The notes beneath the pieces were generated by a model that did no database searches, had not been told where the DNA came from, and was given only the letters and a program-made list of their open reading frames with translations. A stretch of DNA of 64,000 nt from Leptospira abararensis (GTDB taxonomy: Bacteria; Spirochaetota; Leptospiria; Leptospirales; Leptospiraceae), in NCBI RefSeq assembly GCF_016918735.1, contig NZ_JAFFPR010000060.1, positions 248,001-312,000 on the forward strand, given 5' to 3'. Both the position numbers and the translations under genes were made by a program. The stretch's first letter is position 1, and each line of letters starts with the position of its first letter. This document shows positions 44,493-52,901 of this stretch, piece by piece.

Positions 44493-45022
44493 ATTTCTTT
44501 TATCTCCAATTCCGTAGCATCAATCAATTGTTCTTTATAAATTCGATTGGGCCATTGAGTGATCATAAAAATCACAACCGGAATTCCTCGCCACTGATCC
44601 ATCCCTATATCGTATTTTGATTCATTTTCAACCACACCTAGTTTAGAATATCGAAATGTAAGTGTTTGTTCAGTTCTGATATGAGAGGGCACCATCCCTC
44701 CGGATAAAAAAGTTAGTAAAAAATTCAACCGATGCAAAATTACATATTTATACACCGGATCTTTTTTTTGGAGGATCACTTCTAACTCTGAATTTGCGTT
44801 AGGATCTTCTCTTAAACCCGCATTGGACAATCTATCCATAATTATTTTTTTTTCTTGTTCATAACGATAGAACCCGATAAAAACAACTCTTACTTTTTCT
44901 TTTCCAATAGAATGAGTTTTACGTTCTTTAGAAGTGACTGGATCTGGAAAGGCGGCACAGTTCAGAAAAAAAAGAACTGATACAACCTCTAACAAAATTA
45001 GAATCTTATGTTTACAGTTCAT
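44489..45022 (-). CDS. Lipoprotein, unknown, coupled to esterase
   Basis: The 177-residue protein has a leader with lipobox FFLNC (Cys22). It contains VRVVFIGFYRYEQEKK and a hydrophobic central piece (LTFLSGGMVP) that may sit at the membrane. The closest visible relative is the neighbouring 204-residue lipoprotein, which has a similar strand pattern (KTDVHVQIIL here SELEVILQKKDP), perhaps a distant paralogue. It overlaps the upstream gene by 11 bp. Confidence 0.65.
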   Translation of the reverse strand: MNCKHKILILLEVVSVLFFLNCAAFPDPVTSKERKTHSIGKEKVRVVFIGFYRYEQEKKIIMDRLSNAGLREDPNANSELEVILQKKDPVYKYVILHRLNFLLTFLSGGMVPSHIRTEQTLTFRYSKLGVVENESKYDIGMDQWRGIPVVIFMITQWPNRIYKEQLIDATELEIKEI

Positions 45023-45626
45023 CCTGAGTATCTCCTAGAAATTTTGATACTTTTTCCGTTAGGATCGGTTTCCATTCCTTCCGATCATCTCCCCACATTA
45101 GAAGAAGGGAAATCCAACCAAACACTCGATACGATTCCATAGGATATCGATATTCTTTCTCGAATTTACCTTTTTTGCTCAGCCGAAAGACCAAATAGTC
45201 ATCATCTCGATCAATATCAGGAATTACAAAAAATGTACTTATCGCCAAAAATCGATTCAATAAATAAACGCTAAATCTTTCAGGATTTCTTTCCGGTAAA
45301 TACGATACAGGTTCGGTCGCTTCTCCTAGAAAAAATTTAAACTTAGGACTTGATTCTAGTATAATTTGGACATGTACATCTGTTTTATTTTGATTCTGAT
45401 ATCGAACGGAAGAAAATTTTCCAGACGATTGGAGGGCAGCAAGTATATAAGAAATTCTGCGACGATCTGCTTCATCATCCCAACCTATCAATTCATAACT
45501 CAGTGACTTGTCCTTGCTATATTTAGAATAATCAGCGTTAAGTCTTTCTGAAGAATAAAAAACAGAACAGGACCAGAAGGGAAATATAAAAGCAAACACC
45601 AAACTACTATTAAAAATTTTCCTCAA
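45012..45626 (-). CDS. Lipoprotein, unknown
   Basis: The 204-residue product has a leader with lipobox FWSC (Cys20). It has SERLNADYSKYSKDK after the lipid site and a hydrophobic middle (NRFLAISTFFVIPDID). The final 60 residues hold an aromatic patch (VFGWISLLLMWGDDRKEW). It is 9 bp after the AlkC gene stop and probably on the same transcript. Confidence 0.65.
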   Translation of the reverse strand: MRKIFNSSLVFAFIFPFWSCSVFYSSERLNADYSKYSKDKSLSYELIGWDDEADRRRISYILAALQSSGKFSSVRYQNQNKTDVHVQIILESSPKFKFFLGEATEPVSYLPERNPERFSVYLLNRFLAISTFFVIPDIDRDDDYLVFRLSKKGKFEKEYRYPMESYRVFGWISLLLMWGDDRKEWKPILTEKVSKFLGDTQDEL

Positions 45627-45635
45627 AGCTGATTC

Positions 45636-46742
45636 CTATCCTCTTTTTAACTCAAACTTTTGTAATTTATATTCATTTCCATTCAGTAAAACGGAAATTG
45701 TATGTATGCCAGGGTAATAAACCCGTGTAGTGATGGGAGCAAACGAGTGTTTTTTGATGATTTCCATTGTTTCGTTTGGTAGCAACATTCGCTCACCTAA
45801 CTGGAATACTTTATAGCCATAATTACCTTTCGATAACAAAAACCCAATTTTATACTCCATCCGTATCTTCGTTTTATCTTTAGTTGTTTGTTTAACAGAA
45901 ATTTTAAACTCAAGTGAATTTCCGATTTTGACTTCCTTATTTAATAAGGAAAATTTTATTTTTTCTGGTTTCCACTTTGTATTATAAGAAAAGAATCCTA
46001 ATGCTTTAGTGTTTCCTTTTTTTAAAAGTGTGCGTAACGAATGTTTTAAGTTTTTATCCAATTCTTCTGATTTTCCAAACTTATTCCTACAAAACTCCAA
46101 AACTAAATCGGGGTTCAATTTGGATATGTCATTCAAATGATTTGCAGCACTCCTGCGAACAATCTCATCTTTATCATCCCAAAGAGTTTCTAATATTGGT
46201 ATATGAATTTCTGGATTTTTTTTTATCTCTGGTATTCCGATTCCCCAAGGTAACATAGGGCGACTACCTTCACTTGCTAACCTTCGGACCATTGGTTCTT
46301 TGTGTTTTGACCAAAGGTGCATTTGCTTTAAAGTTTTATTAAAATGATGTTTATAGAAAAAACGGATCGCAAACTCGGCACTTGAAAATACAGTAACCTT
46401 TTCCAAGGCCTTCATAGAAGTTTCGAAGTCATCTAACCCTGATTTTGTGACAATATCATTTAGAAAAATATAAGGAAAATTAAAATCTGGAATTCCTTGA
46501 TTTCGAAGTGAGTTTATCAATGCAATGAGATTGGGATAAATCAGAGAGATCGGCCCCTGCCAATATTGAACCAAAACATCGGAAAGCCGATTGATTCTTT
46601 CCTTTAACTCCATTTCTTTCCAAGGTGAAAAAAACACCTGCTTCTGAAATTCCAAAGGACTGATCTTGGAATCCACTTGGTTTAAGTGATTTCCCAAACC
46701 AAGAACCCATTCACGGGAATACATTTCTTTCAAAGGCTCCAT
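45636..46742 (-). CDS. AlkC-like DNA alkylation repair protein with C-terminal Ig-like domain
   Basis: The 368-residue protein has HEAT-like helices (residues 1-250) with the AlkC signature ASEGSRPMLPWG near 175, then a C-terminal beta domain (about 255-368; FSLLNKEVKIGNSLEFKISV) as described for some AlkC glycosylases. AlkC removes N3-methyladenine-type lesions without base flipping. It is the first gene of an operon whose later products are exported lipoproteins and an esterase, an odd partnership. Confidence 0.82.
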   Translation of the reverse strand: MEPLKEMYSREWVLGLGNHLNQVDSKISPLEFQKQVFFSPWKEMELKERINRLSDVLVQYWQGPISLIYPNLIALINSLRNQGIPDFNFPYIFLNDIVTKSGLDDFETSMKALEKVTVFSSAEFAIRFFYKHHFNKTLKQMHLWSKHKEPMVRRLASEGSRPMLPWGIGIPEIKKNPEIHIPILETLWDDKDEIVRRSAANHLNDISKLNPDLVLEFCRNKFGKSEELDKNLKHSLRTLLKKGNTKALGFFSYNTKWKPEKIKFSLLNKEVKIGNSLEFKISVKQTTKDKTKIRMEYKIGFLLSKGNYGYKVFQLGERMLLPNETMEIIKKHSFAPITTRVYYPGIHTISVLLNGNEYKLQKFELKRG

Positions 46743-46989
46743 ACGTACTAGAACGAATCTAGAGCAGGCTATCGTAATTGAAATCGAAAAAGTAAACTTG
46801 GATTAATTTACGAAATTCAAATATCCACACATGGGGGTCGGTTTCCCGATGCGAAACACAATAATTCTGCTCAATTTGATGATTATACGAATGTCGCTTA
46901 AACTACCCCTCCCGCCAAGAATGGGGGAGTGGGAGAGCCATTCGGTTGATAAGCGCTTATCGTTTATTATTTACGGTAAGATTTGATAC
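46743..46989. other. Intergenic gap with palindromes
   Basis: No gene is seen here. A GC-rich imperfect hairpin (about 46906-46933; CCCCTCCC pairing with GGGAGTGGG, one bulge) is followed by the perfect 14-bp palindrome GATAAGCGCTTATC (46948-46961). Both lie between genes read on the minus strand. They could mark the end of the upstream transcript, but no U-run follows in that direction. Confidence 0.5.
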
Positions 46990-47940
46990 TTATTTTTTCC
47001 CAACTCCTGACCATGGGTGAATTTTGATATCCCTTCTCGTTTTTCTTCTTAATGGATTTAGATCATGCCCAGGGACTATAAGAACATTTGGATTTGAAGA
47101 TTGGAATGCCAATAATTGCCCGAGTGAAATCCTCGCCGCTTCTCCATCAGAGGAAATAAATGGAAGTCCAATCGATTGAGTATTAATGTTATGTTCTGTC
47201 CAAGCCATATCGCCGGTTAGAAGTACAGGCCCTGATTCTAAATTTACTAAAACAGAAATATGTCCAGGGGTATGTCCTGGTGTCGAAAGAACGATTACGG
47301 ATCCATCTCCCACCAAATCATAAAACCCTTCAAAGGAGCCAAATTGTTTTGTTAAAGAAAAATTAATTTGATGCCAATTCGGAACACCATCATACTCATT
47401 TTCCACATAATTATAGTTTGGTGATTCAAGCCCATGATTTATTTCACGACGATCTGCTACAATACGGGCCTTAGGGAATTCTTCTACAGCTCCCACATGT
47501 TCTGGATGAAAATGTGAAACTAAAATATCTCGAAGGGAATCTGGATTGTTCCCGGTAGCTTTCAACTGGTTACGGAAGTCCTGGCCAGGGTCTTGTTCCA
47601 TAGGCATTAGTCCCACTCGATGAATCCAACCTAAATGTTCAGAGGGATTAGTTGCTATCTCTGAATGGTGGCCGGCTTCGAAGGCAATCAATCCATAGCG
47701 CGGATGGGAGATCAAATAAGCAGGTTGGTCCATATTAACTTTCCCCTCTCCGCCTGTGTATGCAGCCCAACCATCGATGACCATCCGACCGGTTTGGAAA
47801 ACTTCTAGTTTGAGACCAGGAATAGGTTTCTCGAGATGGACCGGGAGAACCTCTTTTGTATAAGGAACTGCTGCTCTGCCGAAGCAACCAAAAAGGGAAA
47901 AAAGAACAACCAAAGCCAGGATCGGGGATAGGGATTTCAC
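46990..47940 (-). CDS. Lipoprotein metallo-beta-lactamase-fold hydrolase (lactonase-like)
   Basis: The 316-residue protein has lipobox LFGC (Cys19) and the MBL motifs: HFHPEHVGAV (HxHxxH with Glu where Asp is usual), TPGHTPGHISV, LLTGDMAWTEHN and VPGHDLNPL. The layout resembles AHL-lactonase relatives, but the substrate is unknown. The Glu substitution in HxHxDH may affect metal binding. It is divergent from the MarR gene across a shared palindrome, so it is probably the regulated target. Confidence 0.82.
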   Translation of the reverse strand: MKSLSPILALVVLFSLFGCFGRAAVPYTKEVLPVHLEKPIPGLKLEVFQTGRMVIDGWAAYTGGEGKVNMDQPAYLISHPRYGLIAFEAGHHSEIATNPSEHLGWIHRVGLMPMEQDPGQDFRNQLKATGNNPDSLRDILVSHFHPEHVGAVEEFPKARIVADRREINHGLESPNYNYVENEYDGVPNWHQINFSLTKQFGSFEGFYDLVGDGSVIVLSTPGHTPGHISVLVNLESGPVLLTGDMAWTEHNINTQSIGLPFISSDGEAARISLGQLLAFQSSNPNVLIVPGHDLNPLRRKTRRDIKIHPWSGVGKK

Positions 47941-47959
47941 AATTATCTCTCCATAAAGA

Positions 47960-48000
47960 ATCTTTACATAAAGATATTTTGATTTTTACTTTGACGTCAA
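47960..48000. promoter_or_regulatory. MarR operator/promoter region (divergent)
   Basis: ATCTTTA-CA-TAAAGAT (47960-47975), a 16-bp near-perfect palindrome, lies over the -10 of the minus-strand promoter: TTGACG on minus at 47995-48000, 17-18 bp from TATCTT at 47971-47976. The -35 lies in the palindrome TTGACGTCAA (47991-48000). The MarR protein is the likely ligand-responsive repressor. Confidence 0.55.
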
Positions 48001-48024
48001 GATAATTTTCCCAAGAGTCAGTGA

Positions 48025-48525
48025 ATGGATGCAATCGATGAGATTTTAAAGCAGTGGCAAAAGGAAAATCCCTCCCTTGCTCTCCGCGGAATGGAAGTAT
48101 TCGGACGTTTAGGCCAAGCGGCCCTCCTTGCAAGCGATGTAGTGGAGTCGAATTTAGGAAAGTGGGGATTAAAATTAGGGGAATTTGATGTTTTGGCCTC
48201 ACTTCGCAGGTCGGGTGCACCCTTTCGATTGAACCCAACCCAACTTTGGCAAGGAATGTTACTTTCTTCCGGAGCGATGACCAATCGATTGGATCGCCTG
48301 GAAACTGCAGGTTATATAGAAAGATTGCCTGACCCAAATGACAGGCGAGCCACCCTAGTTTCCCTGACAGAAAAAGGTTTAAAACTCATTGATGAGGCAG
48401 TTGTCTCACACACGCAAAACGAAGAGGAATGCATTCAGGATTTCACAGATGAGGAAATTAATTCATTAAATTCTCTCTTAACAAAACTAAAACAATCGAT
48501 CGAAAAAATTAGGTCTCTACAGTAG
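48025..48525 (+). CDS. MarR-family transcriptional regulator
   Basis: The 166-residue protein has the winged-helix MarR core: LGEFDVLASLRRSG, SSGAMTNRLDRLETAGYIERLPDPNDRRA (wing with the DxRR motif) and a helical tail. It should bind the palindrome in its own upstream region as a dimer. It is divergent from the MBL-fold gene and converges with, and overlaps by 17 bp, the kinase gene. Confidence 0.9.
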   Translation: MDAIDEILKQWQKENPSLALRGMEVFGRLGQAALLASDVVESNLGKWGLKLGEFDVLASLRRSGAPFRLNPTQLWQGMLLSSGAMTNRLDRLETAGYIERLPDPNDRRATLVSLTEKGLKLIDEAVVSHTQNEEECIQDFTDEEINSLNSLLTKLKQSIEKIRSLQ

Positions 48526-50659
48526 GCAACCAAACGGAGAAACAAGCTCCTTTGACAACATCTTCCGATTCAATTTTCCCACCCATTTGTGATATAATTT
48601 TTTTACAAATATCAAGACCTAACCCCATCCCTTCGCCATTAGGTTTTGTTGTGAAAAATGGATCAAAAATTTTTTCTTTAATCGAATCAGCAATACCAAT
48701 GCCTGAATCGATAACCGATACTTTGATCCAAGGTTCAATCAATTGGATTTTGATTTCTAATGTTCCGCTATAAGACATCGCATGTAATGCGTTATTTAGC
48801 AAATTAATCCAAACTTGATTGAGTTTGTCTCTATTACCTTTGCATTTTTTTTCAGTTAAATATGATTTCAATATGGTCACTTTGTTTAGATTATAATGGT
48901 AAAGTGAAAGGATGGTATCCATTTCAAAAGCAATATCAACGTTTGTATCTCCATTTAATACATCTTTATCGGAAACAAGATAACTCTTCAGAGCTTTAAT
49001 TACATGAGTGGCCTTATCGGAAGCAACCGAAATTATTTGATTCGAACGGTAAGCAGTTGTTATGTTAGAGACAGTTTCTAAAATCTTAAGCGAATTTTCA
49101 CTTTCTAATATCTGAGAGAGTCCATCACCTAATCGAAAGGCGCCAGTCTCAACCACTAATTGCATATGTTTCCCATACAAGCCCATCTTTTCTATATTTG
49201 AATACTTCGAAGCTAGATCTTTCTTAATAGACCTTTCTATTTTTCCTTCAAGAAAAGTTTGGTTCTTGAGACTTTCTTCCAACAAAATATGAAATCGTAA
49301 AGAATCTTGCTTATCAAAGCCAACAATAGTATCCATAATAATGTTCATCTTATTTTTTAGAAAATCAGCAAGAGAATGGTTGGAAGAAACAATGGCACCA
49401 AGTGGAGTATTTAATTCATGCGCCATGCCCGCTGCCAACTGCCCGAGTACAGCCAATTTTTCTGAGGCTAAAAGTCTATCTTGCGCTTCAGTAAGTTCTT
49501 TTAATGTATTCAACAAACTTTGATTTAAAACTTGTAGGTATTCGTTGGAATGTTTCAATTCCTCTGTTCTTACCTCTACTTGTTTCTTCAAATTTTCAGA
49601 ATATTGTTTATTTAATCGTCTCCATTGGACTAACCAAATAATCGCTAAAGAAAAAACAACAATCCCAAAGGAATAATAAATCCAATCATAATTAGCGGGA
49701 GGATGAGGATCGTAAATAAATCCTTTTAAATTAATATTCCTCGGAAGCATACCCAGCTCCGCATATACCTCGTTTATGTGTTTCCATCGACCAGGATTCA
49801 TATATCCCATCTCTACAAGGATTGGTTGGATTAAAGGAGTCATTTGTTCCGCTTCAAAGAGTAATCGTTCCTTCGGATTTCTCTTTGAATATTTCTCGTA
49901 GATTAAGTCTACGATTTCTTCTTTATGGCTCATTGCATACTGCCAACCACGAAGACTCGCTTCTCGAAATGCCTTTACTCTTTCGGGATGTTTACGAACC
50001 TCCTCTTCACTAGTAAAAAAGTTATCACCATAAAAATCAATACCAGCCACTCTCGGTGAATAGGCAACATAAGGGAATCCCGCTTTTTTAAAGTCATAGG
50101 TTTGTGTTGTTGAATAACCCGAATAAGCGTCTACTTTACCTTGAATTAAGTCATTCGGGTTGAATCGATGCTCTAACAACTGTAAATCGCTTAAGTTAAT
50201 TCTTTCCTTTTTGAGATAAGCAACAATTTCATCCATATGGGGAGTCAACATAACCCGTTTTCCAACTAGATCATGAATACTTTGTATATTTGATGATTTT
50301 TTAAAAAAAAGGACAGATGGCGAATGTTGTAAGATAACAGCGAGAACTACAACAGGTTTTCCCGCATATCTTTCCTTAATTAGTTCATTACTTCCAATGC
50401 CGTATTGTCCAGTAGATTGAATGACTTTATCGTGAATCCCTTTGATTCCAATTGTACTTTCTATAATTTCTACATCAAGACCGGCTTCCTTATAATAACC
50501 TTTTTCGAGGGCAGCATAGTAACCAGCGAATTGAAATTGGTGAAACCATTTAAGATGGAGAGTTACTTTTTCGATCCCAAAAATGGGGGAGGCAAAGGTA
50601 AATAGGAGGCAAACAAAGAAGACATAACAAAATTTTTTAGAGACAATGTGCCAACCCAT
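48509..50659 (-). CDS. NMT1/Thi5-type sensor fused to histidine kinase
   Basis: From ATG 50659 the product is 716 residues. A signal peptide leads to a Thi5/NMT1 periplasmic-binding-protein domain (about 25-285; LHLKWFHQFQFAGYYAALEKG, YGIGSNELIKERYAGKPVV), a TM helix, a coiled coil and a kinase: His414 (GMAHELNTPLGAIV), DSGIGIAD, FDPFFTT, GMGLGLDI. As in the kinase at 18350, about 120-150 residues separate the H-box helix from the next helix. It probably senses a thiamine-precursor-like ligand. No cognate regulator lies adjacent. Confidence 0.85.
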   Translation of the reverse strand: MGWHIVSKKFCYVFFVCLLFTFASPIFGIEKVTLHLKWFHQFQFAGYYAALEKGYYKEAGLDVEIIESTIGIKGIHDKVIQSTGQYGIGSNELIKERYAGKPVVVLAVILQHSPSVLFFKKSSNIQSIHDLVGKRVMLTPHMDEIVAYLKKERINLSDLQLLEHRFNPNDLIQGKVDAYSGYSTTQTYDFKKAGFPYVAYSPRVAGIDFYGDNFFTSEEEVRKHPERVKAFREASLRGWQYAMSHKEEIVDLIYEKYSKRNPKERLLFEAEQMTPLIQPILVEMGYMNPGRWKHINEVYAELGMLPRNINLKGFIYDPHPPANYDWIYYSFGIVVFSLAIIWLVQWRRLNKQYSENLKKQVEVRTEELKHSNEYLQVLNQSLLNTLKELTEAQDRLLASEKLAVLGQLAAGMAHELNTPLGAIVSSNHSLADFLKNKMNIIMDTIVGFDKQDSLRFHILLEESLKNQTFLEGKIERSIKKDLASKYSNIEKMGLYGKHMQLVVETGAFRLGDGLSQILESENSLKILETVSNITTAYRSNQIISVASDKATHVIKALKSYLVSDKDVLNGDTNVDIAFEMDTILSLYHYNLNKVTILKSYLTEKKCKGNRDKLNQVWINLLNNALHAMSYSGTLEIKIQLIEPWIKVSVIDSGIGIADSIKEKIFDPFFTTKPNGEGMGLGLDICKKIISQMGGKIESEDVVKGACFSVWLPTVET

Positions 50660-50787
50660 ACTCTGTTTTTTATATAGATTAGGTCTCCAAATCAATGAAT
50701 TAAATGAAATGAATAGTATTTTATTTATGAGATTTCTTTTGATTCATCGTAGTATAGATAATTTCTCATACAAATTGAAACAGAGAC

Positions 50788-51330
50788 TCAGGTTTTGATT
50801 TTACTCTTAACTTTTTCAATCCAATCTAAATTCAGTTTTGTTTGTTTTTCTGCGAATTCGAGCGTCAAAGACCAATATTCTTGATCTGGGTGTTTGTCCC
50901 AATCTCTATCTAATTCTTTTTGAAATACCTTCAATGATTTTAAATCTTCCTTTTGTTTACGAATCTCTTCTTCTAATTGTTGGGTTAATAATTTCGGATT
51001 CATATGCCTTCCAAAAAATACCTTAAACAATAATTCGTTTCTTTTATTAGATTGGATTGGTGATTCGTCCATCCAACGTCGGAATTCTTCTAAGCCAGGA
51101 CGAGTGATTTTATATACTTTTTTCTTTTTCCCACTAACATCCGTTTTCTCCCATTCGCGAATCAAACCTTCTTCTTCTAACTTAGAAAGTGTTGGATATA
51201 TCTGGCCAAAACTTTCGTTCCAGAAAAAACTAATCGTAGACTCTATGTATTTTCGGATTTCATATCCGTTCATTTCACATTGGGAAAGAATTCCCAACAA
51301 TGCATATTGTGTTTTACTTTCTCGTTTCAT
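50788..51330 (-). CDS. PadR-family transcriptional regulator
   Basis: From ATG 51330 the product is about 180 residues. PadR pattern: QYALLGILSQCEMNGYEIRKYIE, then SFGQIYPTLSKLEEEGLI and the C-terminal Vir_act_alpha_C helices (PDQEYWSLTLEFAEKQ). The start lies inside the hydrolase gene (17-bp overlap), so the operon carries its own regulator. It should repress its operon until a phenolic or electrophilic compound binds. Confidence 0.9.
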   Translation of the reverse strand: MKRESKTQYALLGILSQCEMNGYEIRKYIESTISFFWNESFGQIYPTLSKLEEEGLIREWEKTDVSGKKKKVYKITRPGLEEFRRWMDESPIQSNKRNELLFKVFFGRHMNPKLLTQQLEEEIRKQKEDLKSLKVFQKELDRDWDKHPDQEYWSLTLEFAEKQTKLNLDWIEKVKSKIKT

Positions 51331-52219
51331 TGGAATGTTCCAAATCTTTTTTAAATTGATAGTATTTACTCGAAACTTCTTCTGGCGACTCAATTTGAGG
51401 CCAATGCCCAATCAATTCTGATAAAAAATATACGGGTTTTGTGGGAAAACTTTTTAAAAAACGATTTGCCATATGTCTACCTGAGTTTGGATCCGCTGGT
51501 CCACAGATGTAACAAAATGGAATCGTTGTATCCGACATGGCACCGATCCAACGTTTTTGATAACGCACTTTATCAAAAACCATTCGGCCAATCAAATAAG
51601 CTATGGATTTGCCTTCCTTATAATTCAAAATTTCCCAAAAGATTCCTAACCAATGAGAATCTGGTTGAGTGTTTGCTCCAAACACTCGAAACAAAGAAAC
51701 TTCTACAGACTTACGACTCATCTTTTTACTTAAAAATTTTCCTATCACATTGGGAGTCTGTGATAACAGCCTTTGGATCAGTCTAGGTTTGTAGACGTCA
51801 GTGAACAAACCTCCATTCATAAAAGCAACAGAGCGGATGTTAAACAGATTTTTTTCCGATGATGCTAACATTTCCTGAACAACACTCACAGCTAAATCAT
51901 GAGCTAAAATATCTGCTTCCTTTATTTTCAGGTGTTTTGCGACTGCATTCACTATTTCTGCATATTCTTCGAATGTATATTTATGATTTTTAGGTTTATC
52001 CGAAAACCCCATTCCTAAAAAATCCAAAAGTATAATCTTCCTGTTTTTGGATAATTTGGGAATGACTAAATTCCAATCGAAACTATTGAATGGATATCCA
52101 TGTAAAAGAAATAAATTTTCACCCTCACCTAGCGTTCGATAAAAAATAGAATGACCTTGAAAATTTAAATATTTACCACTTTGTTCAAACTCATTTAATT
52201 CTGGATTATAAAAATTCAC
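51314..52219 (-). CDS. Alpha/beta hydrolase with Asp-type nucleophile
   Basis: The 301-residue protein has LLHGYPFNSFDW (oxyanion), LLDFLGMGFSDKP, and nucleophile region ILAHDLAVSVVQE, where HDxA suggests an Asp nucleophile as in epoxide hydrolase/haloalkane dehalogenase relatives; LIGHWPQIESPEEV supplies the histidine. It probably opens epoxides or cleaves esters. Start GTG at 52219, 1 bp after the upstream stop. Confidence 0.85.
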   Translation of the reverse strand: MNFYNPELNEFEQSGKYLNFQGHSIFYRTLGEGENLFLLHGYPFNSFDWNLVIPKLSKNRKIILLDFLGMGFSDKPKNHKYTFEEYAEIVNAVAKHLKIKEADILAHDLAVSVVQEMLASSEKNLFNIRSVAFMNGGLFTDVYKPRLIQRLLSQTPNVIGKFLSKKMSRKSVEVSLFRVFGANTQPDSHWLGIFWEILNYKEGKSIAYLIGRMVFDKVRYQKRWIGAMSDTTIPFCYICGPADPNSGRHMANRFLKSFPTKPVYFLSELIGHWPQIESPEEVSSKYYQFKKDLEHSNETRK

Positions 52220-52220
52220 A

Positions 52221-52817
52221 TCATTTACCTTGAATCGCCAAAGACTCTACAACTTTTGTCCATTTGGAAATATCTGTTTGTTTTCGAGTTCTCACCTGTC
52301 CAAAAATACTTACTTTCACTGGAGACACTCCGCAAAACTCTAGTGTACCAAACTTTAACAATTGTACACCTGGTGATTTATTGAACCATTTATAGTACCA
52401 ACTGGGGGCATCCATCGTAACCAAGATACGAGCCGTTTTTCCTAACAGTAGTTTTTCGGGAAGTGGAGAGTTTTTTCGATACTTAAAAGAAAAACCAGGC
52501 AAAAATACACGATCAATCCATGCTTTTAAAACTGCAGGCATACTGGCCCACCAACTAGGAAATACAAACACCATGTGATCGGCTTCAGATATTAATTTTT
52601 GACTTTGAATTAAATCAGGTTCAAGAGTTTGGATGGAATCCTTTTTGTGACCCGAATATAAATTATAATCAAATTTTAGTTCCGAAAGTTTCAAAAAACT
52701 AACAGTATGACCAGATTCTTTTGCCGAATTCACATAACTTTCGGCTAAATGACCACAAAGTGAATTTGGGTTCGGATGACCAAGAACAACAAGAATATTC
52801 TTTTCCTTTGTTTTCAT
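52221..52817 (-). CDS. NAD(P)H quinone oxidoreductase, MdaB/KefF-like
   Basis: The 198-residue flavodoxin-fold protein has the FMN/FAD-binding NILVVLGHPNPNSLCGHLAE start, VFVFPSWWASMPAVLKAWIDRVF and MDAPSWYYKW. It reduces quinones or related electrophiles with NAD(P)H by two electrons. It is the first gene of the PadR operon, fitting a defence against phenolics or quinones. Confidence 0.88.
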   Translation of the reverse strand: MKTKEKNILVVLGHPNPNSLCGHLAESYVNSAKESGHTVSFLKLSELKFDYNLYSGHKKDSIQTLEPDLIQSQKLISEADHMVFVFPSWWASMPAVLKAWIDRVFLPGFSFKYRKNSPLPEKLLLGKTARILVTMDAPSWYYKWFNKSPGVQLLKFGTLEFCGVSPVKVSIFGQVRTRKQTDISKWTKVVESLAIQGK

Positions 52818-52826
52818 AATAACTCC

Positions 52827-52877
52827 ATATCTACCAGATATATTTTCTAGCTATATCTAATAGATATAGATTGTCAA
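52827..52877 (-). promoter_or_regulatory. PadR operon promoter with two palindromes
   Basis: On the minus strand TTGACA (52872-52877) and TATAGC (about 52850-52855, 16 bp apart) form a strong promoter. CTATATCT-AAT-AGATATAG (52851-52869) sits between the boxes, and ATATCT-ACC-AGATAT (52827-52841) covers the transcript start, centres 26 bp apart. Two cooperative dimers would block transcription. The operator sequence is unlike the classic PadR ATGT-N8-ACAT. Confidence 0.6.
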
Positions 52878-52901
52878 TGAGGAAATTTAGAGTTTTTTGA
52901 A

